NCBI GenBank assembly: GCA_028386065.3
Contig: JAKUCV010004284.1
Location: forward strand, 1 to 64,000
Direction: 5' to 3'
Length of the DNA: 64,000 nucleotides
Source: Turnera subulata
Lineage: Eukaryota; Streptophyta; Magnoliopsida; Malpighiales; Passifloraceae
In this document: piece after piece, positions 22,168-33,704 of the stretch
Layout: every line of letters begins with the position of its first letter
Numbering within the stretch: position 1 is the first letter of the stretch
Notes under the pieces: model-generated
The model's input: only the letters and a program-made list of their open reading frames with translations
What the model was told of the DNA's origin: nothing
Databases searched by the model: none
Position numbers and translations under genes: made by a program

Positions 22168-22800
22168 ATGGCAAAGGAAGCAGCAGTGGAAGAGGTAAGT
22201 GATTCTGAACCTTCAAATCATGATGAATTGCAAAACGCTTTTAATAAATTGTATGCTGAATATATTAAAGTCTCTAAAATTCACTTAAAGCATAAGAAAC
22301 AAATTGCTTCATTAGAAAAGAACATAGAAGAGCTTACTTGTGAAAATGAGAAATTAAAGGAAGAAAATAAGATTCTAGACACACCTAAGGAATGTGTATC
22401 ATGTGGCTCTTTAAAAGAACAAAATGAAAAATTAGCATGTGAAAATGAGAAGCTGAAGGATGAAAATAAGGTACTAGGAAAGAAGAATCTTGAGGAATGT
22501 TCGTCATGTATGTCTTTAAGGAAACAAGTTGAACAACTTGAAACAACCTTGAAGAAGTTTAATATTCCTCATAAGAATCTGAATTCTATGCTAGGTAATT
22601 TGCAATCTACTAGGCATGGAATAGGTTTTAGGAATGTACCTAAAAGACATAAAGTTGGATCAAAGAAACCTAAGGTACAACCTAAGGTAAACAAGGTTAA
22701 TAATGTAAACAAGGTAAACAAGATGATGATAATGATGGAAACTAGGAACCATCTTTCTAAACCCTTATCCTTGTTATCCTTTATGTTTTGTTTTCCATAA
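22168..22800 (+). pseudogene. Sirevirus gag C-terminal fragment (coiled coil)
   Basis: The 210-codon open frame is almost wholly helical. Heptad-like runs (IASLEKNIEELTCENEKLKE; LACENEKLKDENKVL) alternate with cysteine pairs (ECVSCGSL, ECSSCMSL). It ends with the Sirevirus-like stretch NLNSMLGNLQSTRHGIGF and a Lys/Val/Asn-rich tail. There is no zinc knuckle; the frame runs out into unrelated bases after about 22735, where the pol deletion lies. The first ATG in frame was taken, but the true gag start is lost at the 22150 junction. Confidence 0.75.
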
Positions 22801-22814
22801 AATACTTTGCCATA

Positions 22815-23035
22815 TGCATGAACTTAGGGGGAATTATAAGTCATACCTTAAGGGGGAAGAATAAATATATGCATCATTATTTCTTTTTGCTATTGCCAAA
22901 AGGGGGAAGATAGGAAGAAGTATATGCACCAAGATAGGGGGAATCATAGTTTGTAAAATATAGGGGGAATCATCTTTATGTTATAAACATTAGCATATAC
23001 TTCTAGGTGTTTGTCATTCACAAAAAGGGGGAAAT
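22815..23035 (+). other. Multiple polypurine tracts before the Sirevirus 3' LTR
   Basis: Six purine tracts of the form aggggga or aagggggaa (near 22826, 22852, 22900, 22936, 22962 and 23025) come at roughly 25-65 base intervals. The last ends two bases before the LTR. One tract primes plus-strand DNA; repeated tracts here are a known Sirevirus feature. Confidence 0.8.
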
Positions 23036-24653
23036 TGTTAGAACCTTTGTCTTCATGGTTCATTCATTACAAGGTTTTGATAAACGACAAACCAAGATCA
23101 TAACAATGATGAAGCAAAAAGAAATCAAGCAAACAAGTACTCAACCAAAGTGACCAAGAATTCAAGTGAAGAAATGATCAAGAAGCAAAAGATCAAAGTG
23201 AATGATCACAAGAATTGAAGAGCCAAGAAAGAAGAGTTAGATCCATAAATTGTACAAGGTATAACACTCAACTCTTCTAGGACATTGGCTCAAAATAAGA
23301 TGAATTTTGCTCATGCATAACATAACATATTTCCAAGCATAAAAATTTTTTTCGAGCTCTGAACATCGATGTTGTAGATTTAAACATCGATGTTCCTGCC
23401 TTTGCACAATTCTTCAAAACAGGCAGAAGGCTCAGAACATCGATGTTGGCATCCCAAACATCGATGTTCTAGTGACCGTTGCTTTTAAAATTAGTCATAA
23501 CATCGATGTTCCCATTTGTAACATTGATGTTCCATAATGGTCAGTTTCAATTTGATTTTGCCAAGCCAAAATAACATCGATGTTTTGATTTAAATATCGA
23601 TGTTCCTACCTTTGAACAATTTTTCAAAAACGGCAGTAGGCAAATAACATCGATGTTGGCATCCCAAACATCGATGTTCTTGTTTTCAGCCATTTTTCCA
23701 GATGTTGGCAGAAGGCAAATAACATCGATGTTGGCTTCCCAAACATCGATGTTCTCATGAACGTTGCATTTGAAAACACTTTTGCATATACACAACATCG
23801 ATGTTCTATTCCATAACATCGATGTTCTTCAAATGCTCAGCTTCAATCATTTTTCACAGAAGCAAAATAAGATCGATGTTGGAATGAAAACATCGATGTT
23901 CTTCACAGATCAGCTTTCATCTCATTTTCACAGAATCAAAATAACATCGATGTTGGGATGTAGAACATCGATGTTCTAGTTACCGTTAGCCCAAATTTCA
24001 AATTTAATGGGCAAAACATCGATGTTCTACCTTTAAACATCGATGTTTTAGCCGTTGGGCAGACAACTTTTTAGCACCCACTATGCTTTGTTTAAGATTG
24101 TTTTTGGGTGGATTTAAAACGGCTCTATAACTTTTCAGAGCTATAAATTGAGCATTTTTAGCTCTGTTTTAGAATGAATCAACTCTCAACATTCAAGCAT
24201 TCATTCCATACATTCATCAAAATTATTATTGAGCCAATATCCTTTTGAGGATTTGAGAGTTGCCTTTTAGAGCTTCACTTGTATACTCATATCTGCTCTT
24301 TGAGAGAGTTATTTGTTTGAGTGATTGAATTGTATATTCATACACCTTAAGGGAGGTTAGTTCCCTTGTTGAGATTCATAGGAAGAGGGTATATCTTCTT
24401 GTGTGAGAAGTCTTGAAGTGAGGTATCTTCAAGCATAACGGTTTGTTAAGCACCCGTAAGCTTAACACTAGATAGTGAAATCTTCAAGTGAGACTTGAAG
24501 GGCTGGATTAGCCACACTAGTAGAGTGTGTGTGAACCAGGATAAATTGGTTGTGTCCTTCAATCTTTCAATTCCGCATTTGATTCTTGCCTATTTCGTTT
24601 TAATTCGATTATCGCTATTCACCCCCCTCTAGCGTAGGGCTATTGTTCTAACA
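23036..24653 (+). repeat. Sirevirus 3' LTR with a longer AACATCGATGTT array
   Basis: This full-length LTR (1618 bp) repeats the start of 21298. Its palindrome array spans 23362-24047 with about 17 perfect and three altered copies. After it come tctataacttttcagagc, a likely promoter/leader region, and the terminal acccccctctagcgtagggctattgttctaaca. The right flank repeats cacac. Confidence 0.92.
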
Positions 24654-25384
24654 CACACCACCACCAACCCCAACCCTTCTCGCCCTTCCCGCACCAAAAA
24701 CACAGCCACCATCATCACCATCTCTTACAATCCCAGAGCTCAACCAACCAGACCTCACAAAACAAGGACCACCTTCACCCACCAACCAACTCCTTTGCCG
24801 ACTGAGAAAAAGAACAACCACCCCTCCCCCAAACGTAATCGACATGACTGTCGACCCCGAACCAAAACCCTCCACAACCCCATTCACCACTCCCCTCCGG
24901 CCTAGAAAACGTCCACGGACCCGCTCTGGAACCTCCAGAATCAAACCTTCCTCATCTTCGAATCCAACAAGGTTGAAAGACCCCCCTGCAAACCCTGAGG
25001 TGCGATCGAAATCCTCTCGTGATCGCCCCCAAGCAACCCCAAACCCACAACCAAGAAACAACAAAGAGGATGAAGGAGAGCAAACCGTTCCAGGCCATTT
25101 TCACTTTCACCCTGCCAACGCTGAACACAGACGGGCTTGGATCACAGCACAGAATCTGATAGTGCTTGTGAGTCGTTGGATAGATATGGCGGCACTACAG
25201 CAACTGGGAGACCGAGACGCCGTGCGACGACACCTTCAGGCCGTTTGCTGGGTTCGATTTGTCACTCTCGGAGAAGCCACATACAAGGATCTCACCCGCA
25301 AATTCTACTGTTCCTACAGATATGAGCAGGGTGTGGCACACTTCAGGCTGGGCAACGAGAACAGGGTCCTTACAGTTGCCCAAC
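24654..25384 (+). pseudogene. Third ORF of G0, part 2
   Basis: Counted from the break at 21297, with one copy of cacac removed, the frame stays open without a stop to 25384. A Pro/Thr-rich linker and a basic stretch (RPRKRPRTRSGTSR, possible nuclear signal) lead to a conserved-looking domain with RHLQAVCWVRFVTLGEATYK and HFRLGNENRVLTVAQ. That pattern resembles the 'putative plant transposon protein' domain seen in plant retroelement ORFs. It is interrupted by the family B element at 25385 and continues in frame after 34886. Molecular function is unknown. Confidence 0.7.
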
Positions 25385-27147
25385 TGTCAATAGCCCAAAT
25401 ATGAACCACTGATGTTTTATTGAAGTGTAAATATGTCAACGTCTGCGGATTGATGAGATGATTCGATCCTTAGGTGAAATGTGTTTGCAATTCAATAGAG
25501 TATTAATATTTTATTAATTCTGAATTTTTTGTACATTCAACTTGGAATTATTGAGATGATTTAATTCTGAGTTTAGTGTATTTAAAGGTTTGAAATTAAT
25601 AAAATGTGGGTATTTAATTTTTTTAGGCCTTTTAATTATTTTAGACCCAATTGAGATGATTTTGCTTATTTAAATAAATAAGAGCCCGGACCAATTAATA
25701 TGGATCCTCCAGCAATGTTGGCCCATCAAAAACATTGAGCTTAGTGGCCTTTAGTCTGAATTTCGTCCAGAAATTCGGATTAAAATAGTTCCTCATTTGT
25801 TTTTTATGTTTATGGTATGTAGAGTGGAGTGAGGGGGAAAACTAAATTAGGTAGAAGGGTGTGGGTAGGCTACAAGTTAGGAGGTTCTCTGGAGCTGAAA
25901 ATAGGTAAAAAACCGTTTAGGAAGGGCGTGGGAATCATGCTGGGCTGAAGTAATGAGGACCGGAACCAGAAAGGAAAGAACGGGAAAGGAAACTAGTGCC
26001 GGCGGGCCTGACGACACGACCACCGGCACCTAGCGGGCTTGGAATCATGACCGCCAGCTCCTGGCGGACATCGCGAGATGACCGCCGGCGCTTGGCGGGC
26101 ACCGCTCCCAGTTTTGGCAGTTTTTCGATCTTTTCCTTTTTGCTTGACCCAGGGTGTCTACCGTCGAATCTAGGGTTTAATCTTGACCCTCAGATCAGGA
26201 CCACGTTCAGACCCCCAGAGCACTATAAATAGAACACCCATTCATCCTCAAAACTCATCAATTCTCTCCCTTCTCCCTCTATACACACATAAGCTAGGTG
26301 CTTCGACAAATTCTCCAATTCCAAGCTTAGAAACCCTTTCAAGGGACAAAATTCTGGAGTAATTTTGTGGAATGGAGCAGCAAGGAGTCAGTAGCAGCAA
26401 GAGGTCAAGAAGAGAAGAGGAAGGAGGAAAAGTTCTAAACCCGAGAGGAAGGTTCTAGTGGAGGCAACCTCAGTATTTTGGCAATATTTGGAGCTGTAGA
26501 TGTCGGTTTGCTGCGATCTTGGTGTCCATAGAAAGATAAGAAGTAGCTCTACAACTTTTTTGTTCAGATAGGATGCCAGTTCGGCCTCCTTTTACCCTTA
26601 ATTCCCTGTTGAATTTCTGACCAAATTCTGTTACGGGTGTGGTAAGCGCATAGGAGCAAGAGGAGGGCTACAAGAGGTAAATCGTTCTGATCTTATTGGT
26701 TGATTGTTGTTGTGACATGATGATATTTATGATGTGATTGTATGTGATGCATGTAAGAACTACGTGAGCTTTGAACCCATTATCAGGGGGTACGTAGGCA
26801 GTTTCTAGTGGATTGAAATGCAAGCTCAATCTTTATTTATTTTCTGTTTTGTTTTAGTTTTGTTTTTGTTATCTGTTTGCTTGTGCATGGCATATGTTAA
26901 TCTCTAATTGCACATGATATCGCCCCAACATGGATGGGTGCCTCACACCTTCCCATTCGTGACAAACCCCCGGTTCCACATCTTTGGTTCGCTTATCAGT
27001 TGCCTAAAGGAGTCATCGGTTGCTTAAGGAAGATTTTCTCCAAGTTTTATCCTTTAATGAAATTCGGGTGGCGACTCCAAGGATGTGGATGACGGTTAAG
27101 AAGAAGGTGGTGAGTAGGCTCAATACAATTTGAGTCGGGTATTCACA
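25385..27147 (+). repeat. Family B 5' LTR
   Basis: The start tgtcaatagcccaaat is a mutated TGTGAACACCTCAAAT, aligning base for base with the partner at 33705; the end is GGGTATTCACA. It contains gatgagatgattcg and two ttgagatgatt units, decayed ATGACCGCC/GGCGG motifs (25995-26102), TATAAATA at 26224, and a decayed leader hairpin near 26299. Confidence 0.88.
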
Positions 27148-27149
27148 AT

Positions 27150-27167
27150 TGGCCACTCCACTAGGGA
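27150..27167 (+). other. Primer-binding site of the family B element
   Basis: tggccactccactaggga, two bases after the LTR, matches 16 of 18 bases of the intact site at 47479 (tggcgactccactgggga). That sequence is the type I associate with Ogre elements (tRNA-Arg primer); the tRNA assignment is from memory. Confidence 0.7.
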
Positions 27168-27755
27168 CTATAGAGGGTTTGAGAGACCATGTGCCATCAT
27201 TGATTAGTATATGCTTTTATCTGTCATGTACGTGCCCTGCATTCTCTAATTATATTGTGAAGCCACTACCATAAGAGGATGAGGGGATCCTAGTCCGGTA
27301 CATGCCGTCCTACGGGGTTATCGGCTAGAGTGAACCCATTCCTCGCCGTTTAGCAATGATAGGGATTAATAGGTCATCGACCTCACGCGGCGTCCTACAT
27401 TACATGTGAGTAGACCAAGCTATCCCTTAGCGACGATTCTTTAGCCCCCAACCAGCTGCTTACCCTGAGCATTTCATGCATAATTGATCAATATTTGGCA
27501 CATGTATTCTGTGAATTTGAGTGTATTTTGTTTTAATAAAACCAAAAAAAAAACATTTTTAGAAAAGAATTTTAATGGGCTCGCTATACCGACTCTGCGC
27601 AAGGCACTCTGTGGTGTGGTATGAACTGACAAGTCAAGTAAACACATCCTAGGAATGGAATTCTACATTGATGATTATTTTTGGTGTCGTTTCCCCTTAT
27701 TCTAGGAATCCATAGTTGCATACACCACACATTGCTTATTTTTAGAACTCGAGCC
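27168..27755 (+). other. Family B leader, non-coding
   Basis: Related to 47497-47880 of the other family B element: both share a tgaagcc...taccrtaagaggrtgagg segment and a ccccaaccarctgc segment. No open frame of note. It ends where the Sirevirus solo LTR enters. Confidence 0.6.
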
Positions 27756-29169
27756 TATTGGGTTAATGTAATTAACATGTGCAAGAACCGAAAATCAAGC
27801 AAGAATCAACCTAGAAAATTTTTGGCTATTGATCTGGACAAAGCTTTCAACGATTGAATCTCTATCTAGCCCCAACTTAGGATCATCAAACATAGGTACC
27901 CAGTCAGCCTGTGCTGACTTTCTGAAAGATTTGAGGAAATTTGTTGTAGGCGCTCCCATACTCTATAAACCTGGTATTTAGCTTAGCTTAACTCAGAAAA
28001 TGTTGGACTAAGAATCTGGGTAGGTCTCACAACAGATAGATTCAAATCTGACTAACCTAGGATCATCAAACATAGGTGTCTGTCCAGCATATGGTCAGTC
28101 CACCCAGTAGGGGCTGATTTTTTTTTAACTTTGGAACCATTTGTTGAAGACAATCTCATAATCTATAAACCTGGAACCTAGCCTACTCTAACTCAGAAAA
28201 TGTTTAATTACAGATCTGGGCAGGTTTCACAACGGATAGATTCGAATCTGATCAACCTAGGATCTCCAGACCTAGGAGTCTGCTAAGCTTTGGCTGACTT
28301 TCTTGTACTTTTGAGTCATCTGTTGGTGGCCCTCCTATGAGCACAAAACCCGCAAGTTTGTTTCTCTCTGTTCTGCAGGTATTTGTTTAAAGGACTGCAA
28401 AGCTCTCACAACGACTCATTCTGATTCAGTCCAACCTAAGAGAATCAAACGTAAGTAGCGGCTCAGCATATGCAGACCACTTTCTGGAATTTGAAGTGTT
28501 GAACGTTTTGGCGCCAATGATGCCAAATCTCGAGGTAGCAGAAAGTGACAGCTAGCCGTTGGATGATGAGGCTACCACTTCCCCCAGCCTCTATAAATTT
28601 ACGGAAGACTGAAGAACTCAAGTTAGAGCTGCCATTACGCAATCTTGAAGTTATACTACTTGAGTTACACTTGCAGTTCTCCAAAATAGCCTAAATTGAG
28701 TGATATTTTTTAGGCTAAAGAGTTGAGCGTAATTGTACTTCTTCTTGACTTTGTCATTGAAGATTCCTTGCTGTGAGATCAGAAACACCTTAGTGGGAAC
28801 TTGGAATTAGTTTGCTAAGGTGGGATTCAACAGACCGGGGAGGTTTGTGGCGAAAGATAGGTTTGAGCTTAGCCTTGGAAAAAGCTTGTAAAAGGTTATA
28901 GTTGAATCCGTAAAAGCCACAATATAGTGAAGGTTAGAAATCTCAAGGTAGACTCCTTGAGCAGTGGATGTAGTCCTTAGTGGCGAACCACTCTAAATCG
29001 CTGTGCCAACCCCTCTAACCTTTCTCTCTTAAGTGTGTATTAGTGTGTGCATTAGTTCTCATAATCTGCAGACCCGAGTCCAAGAAGGATTTGGCATCAA
29101 CCGTGCCAAATCAGTGATTAATCGAAAAGGGGCTAATTCACCCCCCCTCTCAACCAAATTGGGCCTACA
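27756..29169 (+). repeat. Sirevirus solo LTR (1.4 kb)
   Basis: It ends with ctaattcacccccccctctcaacc and ggcctaca, the typical Sirevirus LTR end, and shares the ttgagcttagcct...aagcttgtaaa block with the LTR at 59047. The start is a mutated TG (tattgggttaatg). Flanks are gagcc (27751-27755) and gagtc (29170-29174), a one-mismatch duplication. Between about 27875 and 28490 it holds four degenerate units of roughly 185 bases, each opening with aacctaggat-like sequence. Confidence 0.8.
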
Positions 29170-29354
29170 GAGTCGAGGTGTGTCATTTTTAAAAGTTTTC
29201 GTCTTCCTAACCGTCAATCTTCAAAAGAAAAAAAAAATTGTTTTGTGTGTATATTTCATCATGTTTTCATATATTTCAAAAAATAAAGCCTAAGTCTAGG
29301 ATTCCCGGTGACTATAAATTTAATCATAGGAAAATTGAACCCTTTTAGGAAGCC

Positions 29355-30516
29355 ATGGGTGACATGCATTTCGGTTGGAATAAGATGGTGAAGAAACCAA
29401 GCAAGACAGGAAATTTACCCAAACCGAGTGGACAAGGCACCGAGAGGTTCGACAATGCAGAGTTTTCGTCAACATTCCAGGGCTATCTTTTGGAGTTCGC
29501 ACTCGAGGCCCATAATCGAAGAAAACATGCAATGAAACCAAGGAAACGAGCTGATATGGAATCCAATATCGATGGAGACATGCCTGGGAGCCGACAAAGG
29601 AAGGGCCCATGTGGTCCGAAGAGCGCAAACAACGAGGCCGTATGTTGGACAAGAGGATAGAAAATCTAAGGATGAAGATGGCTGCACTAGACAACCGAGA
29701 AGAACAAGGTTTTGCAGTATCTGATGATGAGTACGTAGGAGAAGCTGCGCAAATGGAGGGGCAAGTAGCATCATTCGAGGGAGAAAAAAATGTGGTCATG
29801 GATGGGGCACTGGAGGATGGCATGCGACTGACAACAATCTTTCCCGTCGGTGAGGCCACATTACCACAAGAAGCAAATGCGCAGCAAACCGAAGATCTGA
29901 AGCGAAAGGTGAATACCTTGGAAGGTGAGATGGAGCAAGAACTTAAGAAGCAGTGCATTAGGAGTGGGTGCTCTAAGGAGGCTAATTGTCCTGAGAAGAT
30001 TGAAGAGTTGCAGAATTCCCAAGACAAAATGGATGAATCGAATGAATTACCCAAAGCGTACCTTTCAAAGATAACACTCCACCGCCTTCCAAATCCAAAC
30101 TGGTGCAAAAACAACCTTCGACATTGATGAAGAAACTCGGCCCACTGCCATTGCCGGTTAGGAAATTGTTCCAATTATGCATCAATGAGGAATTACTAAA
30201 ACTGGTAGACCCACAATGGCCTTATGAAGATCCATACCCGTCCAGGGGTCAGGGGAACTATTGTGATTATCATCAGTATAAGGGGCATACGATAGGCACA
30301 TGCCTGGAATTTCACATCATTGTCAAAGTGCTCCTTGACAAAGGACTGTTGGTACTGCTTGGGAAGCCGTATTGGAAGAAACGAATGCCTCAAAATTCAA
30401 CCACAAGAGACCGGACTGCAACGATGAGTATACCTAGTGGAAGAGCCTATTCTGAGATGATGATCAACATGTTTGATGGGGTTATCAATGGATACGGAAA
30501 TAGGCAAGAATTTTGA
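29355..30516 (+). pseudogene. Family B gag-like remnant in three frames
   Basis: The first segment starts at ATG 29355 (MGDMHFGWNKMVKKPSK). A frameshift near 29640 leads to a coiled-coil segment (LDKRIENLRMKMAALDNREE ... VNTLEGEMEQELKKQ). A second shift near 30100 leads to a part with VRKLFQLCINEELLKLVDP and a zinc-finger-like CDYHQYKGHTIGTC. The last part resembles the gag end of Ogre/Tat elements (short C-x2-H...H-x4-C motif). The minus-strand frame of 284 codons at 29320-30174 is its shadow. Protease does not follow. Confidence 0.65.
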
Positions 30517-31544
30517 ATTTACAATTCTTTGAATCGATGTGCTTCGTGTAATCTCTCCTGGGAATAAAAGAACGAAATCATTCCTTTATTTGTGTGTGCA
30601 TATGTTGAATAAACTCCGTGAAAGTCCGTCGGTACAACCCAGAAACCCTTTCAAATGAACTACAAGGATCTGATTCTGTGGATATAACCCAAATGCCCAC
30701 CTGCATTCCATCAACCTTGACCGGTTTTCAAGCACTCACCTTCGCCAATATTCAAACACACACCCTAGTTGACCTTCGAACACCCTTCTAATCTAATCTT
30801 AATGTTACCCTACCATATCTACCTTGAACATTTGTCTAGAAAAGTTGCTCCCCAATAATGAATCTATTGTCATTCCCCTCGAAGAAAAGAAAAAAGGAAA
30901 ATCAAAAAAAGAAGAAGAAAAAAACAAGTGACCCTTAGTGCTCGAATGTTTATTCATCTCCCAAAACTGGGAAGAAGGGAAGAAGTCATAGTAAACAAGA
31001 CAAGAGTTCTCCCGTTACCTTTAGTCTTCCACAAAACACCCTCTTGATAAACACCACATTCACAGATACGTAGGTAACCCGGCAACGGACCCAGTCTATT
31101 CGGTTTCTAGGTTGGCAAATTGGACGAGATTGAAGTTTATGAATAATATGCCACAAGGGAATTCAAATGCTTATTCAGTTGAGGTATCATCGTTTCTTTC
31201 TCAGAAAGAATGAATTCGGAGGAAATCATTCCCAGTTGGCTTCTTTGTTATTTATATGGATTTGATCGGCGGCTGGCTTGTTTCTCTCAGTGGAATGGTT
31301 TAAGTGGTTTGAAAAGCTCGATTGAAGATCGCTTTGCTCCTCTTGTCAGTTCTTTAGTCCTCTGATGATACCACATTACAAGGGATTCTTGGATTCCTCA
31401 CTAATCCTCCCTGATGTCGATGGTCTGCTTCTCCAATGGTCTTCAGAGTATATCTGGCCTGAACGGTCCCCATCTTCCCAGAGTATAGTAATCCCAGTGT
31501 TCACGACCACTATCGCCGCATGGAAGAGGAGAGAAAATGAGAAT

Positions 31545-31576
<32 letters not shown>

Positions 31577-32400
31577 GAAAGAATAAAGTCCGCTAGGTTG
31601 AAAACCCGAAAGGGCGGCCAAGGCAAAAGTTAGAACCAGGATGAGAACGGGAATAGTAGCCAACGATGATCTGGTTTTGTTTTTTCTTGAAATCACTTGT
31701 CTTTCACTATGGCTTAAGTAAATTCCAAAATTCATGCATCGTGTTTAGGGTATTACGAAGAGAGCATTTGCATTCGGAAAGAGAACAAAATTCATCGGCA
31801 TCATGAAGCATTTGCATAAGGGTAAGAGAAAAGGAAGGAAAAGATGGGCAGAAGGAGAAGGAAAAGACTAAGAGAGTGACGGGATGAGGGAAGGGAATAA
31901 GAAAAAATTTGAGGAAAGGAAAAGAGGGGAAGAAAAGAGGAAGAAAAGAGGGAGAGGAAGGAAAAAAGAGTGCTGAAGGAGAAAGGGAGAGGGAGGATAA
32001 AAATGTCATGGAATTTGCATATAGAACCTAGGTGCGTCCCATGCATTGAAATGAAAACACATGTAGAAATTCTCATGCACAACTTGCACATAGGACATGG
32101 ATTCCTTAGATAAGGTAAGTCTGATTGAAAAAGGGAAGAGACGACATTAGGGAATCATCATCTTTTGTAGCCTGGTATATCCTGGGATCGTCAAGTCGAA
32201 AAGGCATGGCAAGCCCAAGTTTGAAGGCCGTTGTGATCAGAATTAAGATTTCAGCCACAGGAGAGGGACATGTCGTGCCTCGGTTTTTGATCTGTCAAAA
32301 TGGACACCATGCAGTAGGAATATGAGTTGCCTCGTGGTAATCTTGCACGGAACAAAGTTGAGAGTATAGTGAGCCCTGATCTTGAGAATATTGATTTTTA
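30517..32400 (+). other. Family B central non-coding region
   Basis: No credible gene on either strand. Purine-rich low-complexity blocks lie at 30885-30930, 31540-31585 and 31820-31990. A structured motif shared with the second element lies at 31591-31624. The last part (about 32010-32110) contains catgca-rich segments comparable to 49960-50055. Confidence 0.6.
31591..31624 (+). other. GAAA-capped hairpin motif of family B
   Basis: gctagg, a short A-rich arm, CCC-GAAA-GGG, then ggccaaggc. The inner three pairs close a GNRA-type tetraloop; the outer ctagg/ccaag pairing has one mismatch. Two further copies at 49676-49708 and 49727-49759 keep the GAAA loop with G-U pairs in the stem. All follow a long A/G tract. 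Confidence 0.55.
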
Positions 32401-33704
32401 CAGGGCATGCTACCCCGCGTTTTGAGTCAAAATTTTCCGGGGCATGCTACCCCGATTGTTCGGTTTGTTTCTTTTTTTTTTTCTGGGGTCTGCTACCACA
32501 TGGTGTGATGTGTTTCCCCGGGGCATGCTACCCCATTATGTGATGTGTTTACTTCCCCGGGCATACTACCCGGTTGTGTGTTTTTCTTCCCGGGGCATGC
32601 TACCCCCATATGTGTTTTGTCTCCTAGGGCATGCTACCTTACTGTGTGATATGTTTATTCCCCAGGGCATGCTATCCCGTTATATAATGTATGTGGTTTC
32701 CCAGGGAATGATGTCCTGTTATGAGTATGAACCATCGGGGCATACTACCCCGTAGGAGTGGAATTGTAGTCAGAATATTCGTTTTCCAGGGCATGCTACC
32801 CCATTTATTGATTTCTCGGGGCATGCTACCCTACGTATCCATGAGACTAACTTGGGGCATGCTACCCCGTTCTAAATCAATCCGTGGGGCATGCCACCCC
32901 GTTCCCGGGGCATGAAACCCTATTGTTGGAGATGACTTTCTTTTGGGGCATGCTACCCCGAGGGGTATGTAATGCCCCGAGAAATGACTAACGGCTGATC
33001 AAAAGGAATGTGGTGCCATGGGAGGGATGAGATGATTCCCGTAGTCGAACCCGAAAGTGACAGAGAACCCTGAGTCCCCGTGGAAGGATGATAAAATCCC
33101 GAGCCAACACCGAGCCCCCGTGGGAGGATGATAAAATCCCAAACCAAACACTTTGTACCCCTGAGTCCTCGTGGGAGGACGACAAATCCCGAACCAACAC
33201 TGAGTACCCCACGGGAGGACAGTAGTATCCCTAGTTAGTGAGGATGAGAGGATTCCTTGTTAGCAACTCGGTAGATGAGATGATTCTGCCAAACCCAAAT
33301 CAAACAAACCCAAGTACCCCATGGGAGGACGTTAGTATCCCTAGTCATCCGAGATGAGATGATTTTTGGTAGATGACCACTAAACAAACCCGAGTACCCC
33401 ATGGGAGGACGGTGGTATCCCTAGTCAGCAGAGATGAGAAGAGTTTTGGTTGATGACCATTAAACACCTGTGTACCCCATGGGAGGATGGTAGTATCCCT
33501 AGATCAGATGATTCTTGGCCGACGAAAACCAACCCCGTGTCCCCCAAAGAGGACAATAAATCCTTGAAAACCAGGGATGAGATGATTCCCGACCCATGGC
33601 ACATACATGTCAGCATCAACATCAGCACCTACTCCGTCAAATTTGGGTATTCTTCTGTCGTTGTTTTGTCTTCAGTTCCTAAAGACTCATCAACGCAGGG
33701 CATC
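32401..33704 (+). repeat. Family B 3' tandem arrays and polypurine tract
   Basis: Two arrays lie in series. From 32401 to 32965 about 16 copies of a near-palindromic GGGGCATGCTACCCC occur every 25-60 bases. From about 33040 to 33540 units of ccgtgggaggatgataaaatccc or gggaggacggtagtatccc repeat, mixed with gatgagatgattc. The end reads ctcatcaacgcagggcatc before the LTR. The open frames here are repeat translations. Confidence 0.88.

Larger units (their letters stand above)
21298..24653 (+). mobile_element. Internally deleted Sirevirus (Copia) element, 3.4 kb
   Basis: It starts TGTTAGAACC and ends TTCTAACA, with the duplication cacac on both sides (21293-21297, 24654-24658). The 5' LTR is cut at about 22150; then come a gag C-terminal fragment, a cluster of polypurine tracts, and a full 3' LTR (23036-24653). 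The primer site, most of gag and all of pol are missing, so it depended on other elements, or the losses followed insertion. Both LTRs carry arrays of the palindrome AACATCGATGTT. Confidence 0.9.

Noticed and set aside
29320..30174. Minus-strand open frame of 284 codons
   Set aside because: It is antisense to the family B gag-like remnant, whose sense frames show coiled-coil and zinc-finger-like features.
31376..32091. Phe/Ser-rich minus-strand ORFs
   Set aside because: They are translations of A/G-rich tracts (poly-pyrimidine on the other strand) and resemble membrane proteins only by composition.
32401..32965. CRISPR-like array of palindromic repeats
   Set aside because: Units and spacers vary in length and sequence, the genome is a plant, and the array lies in a retrotransposon 3' end.
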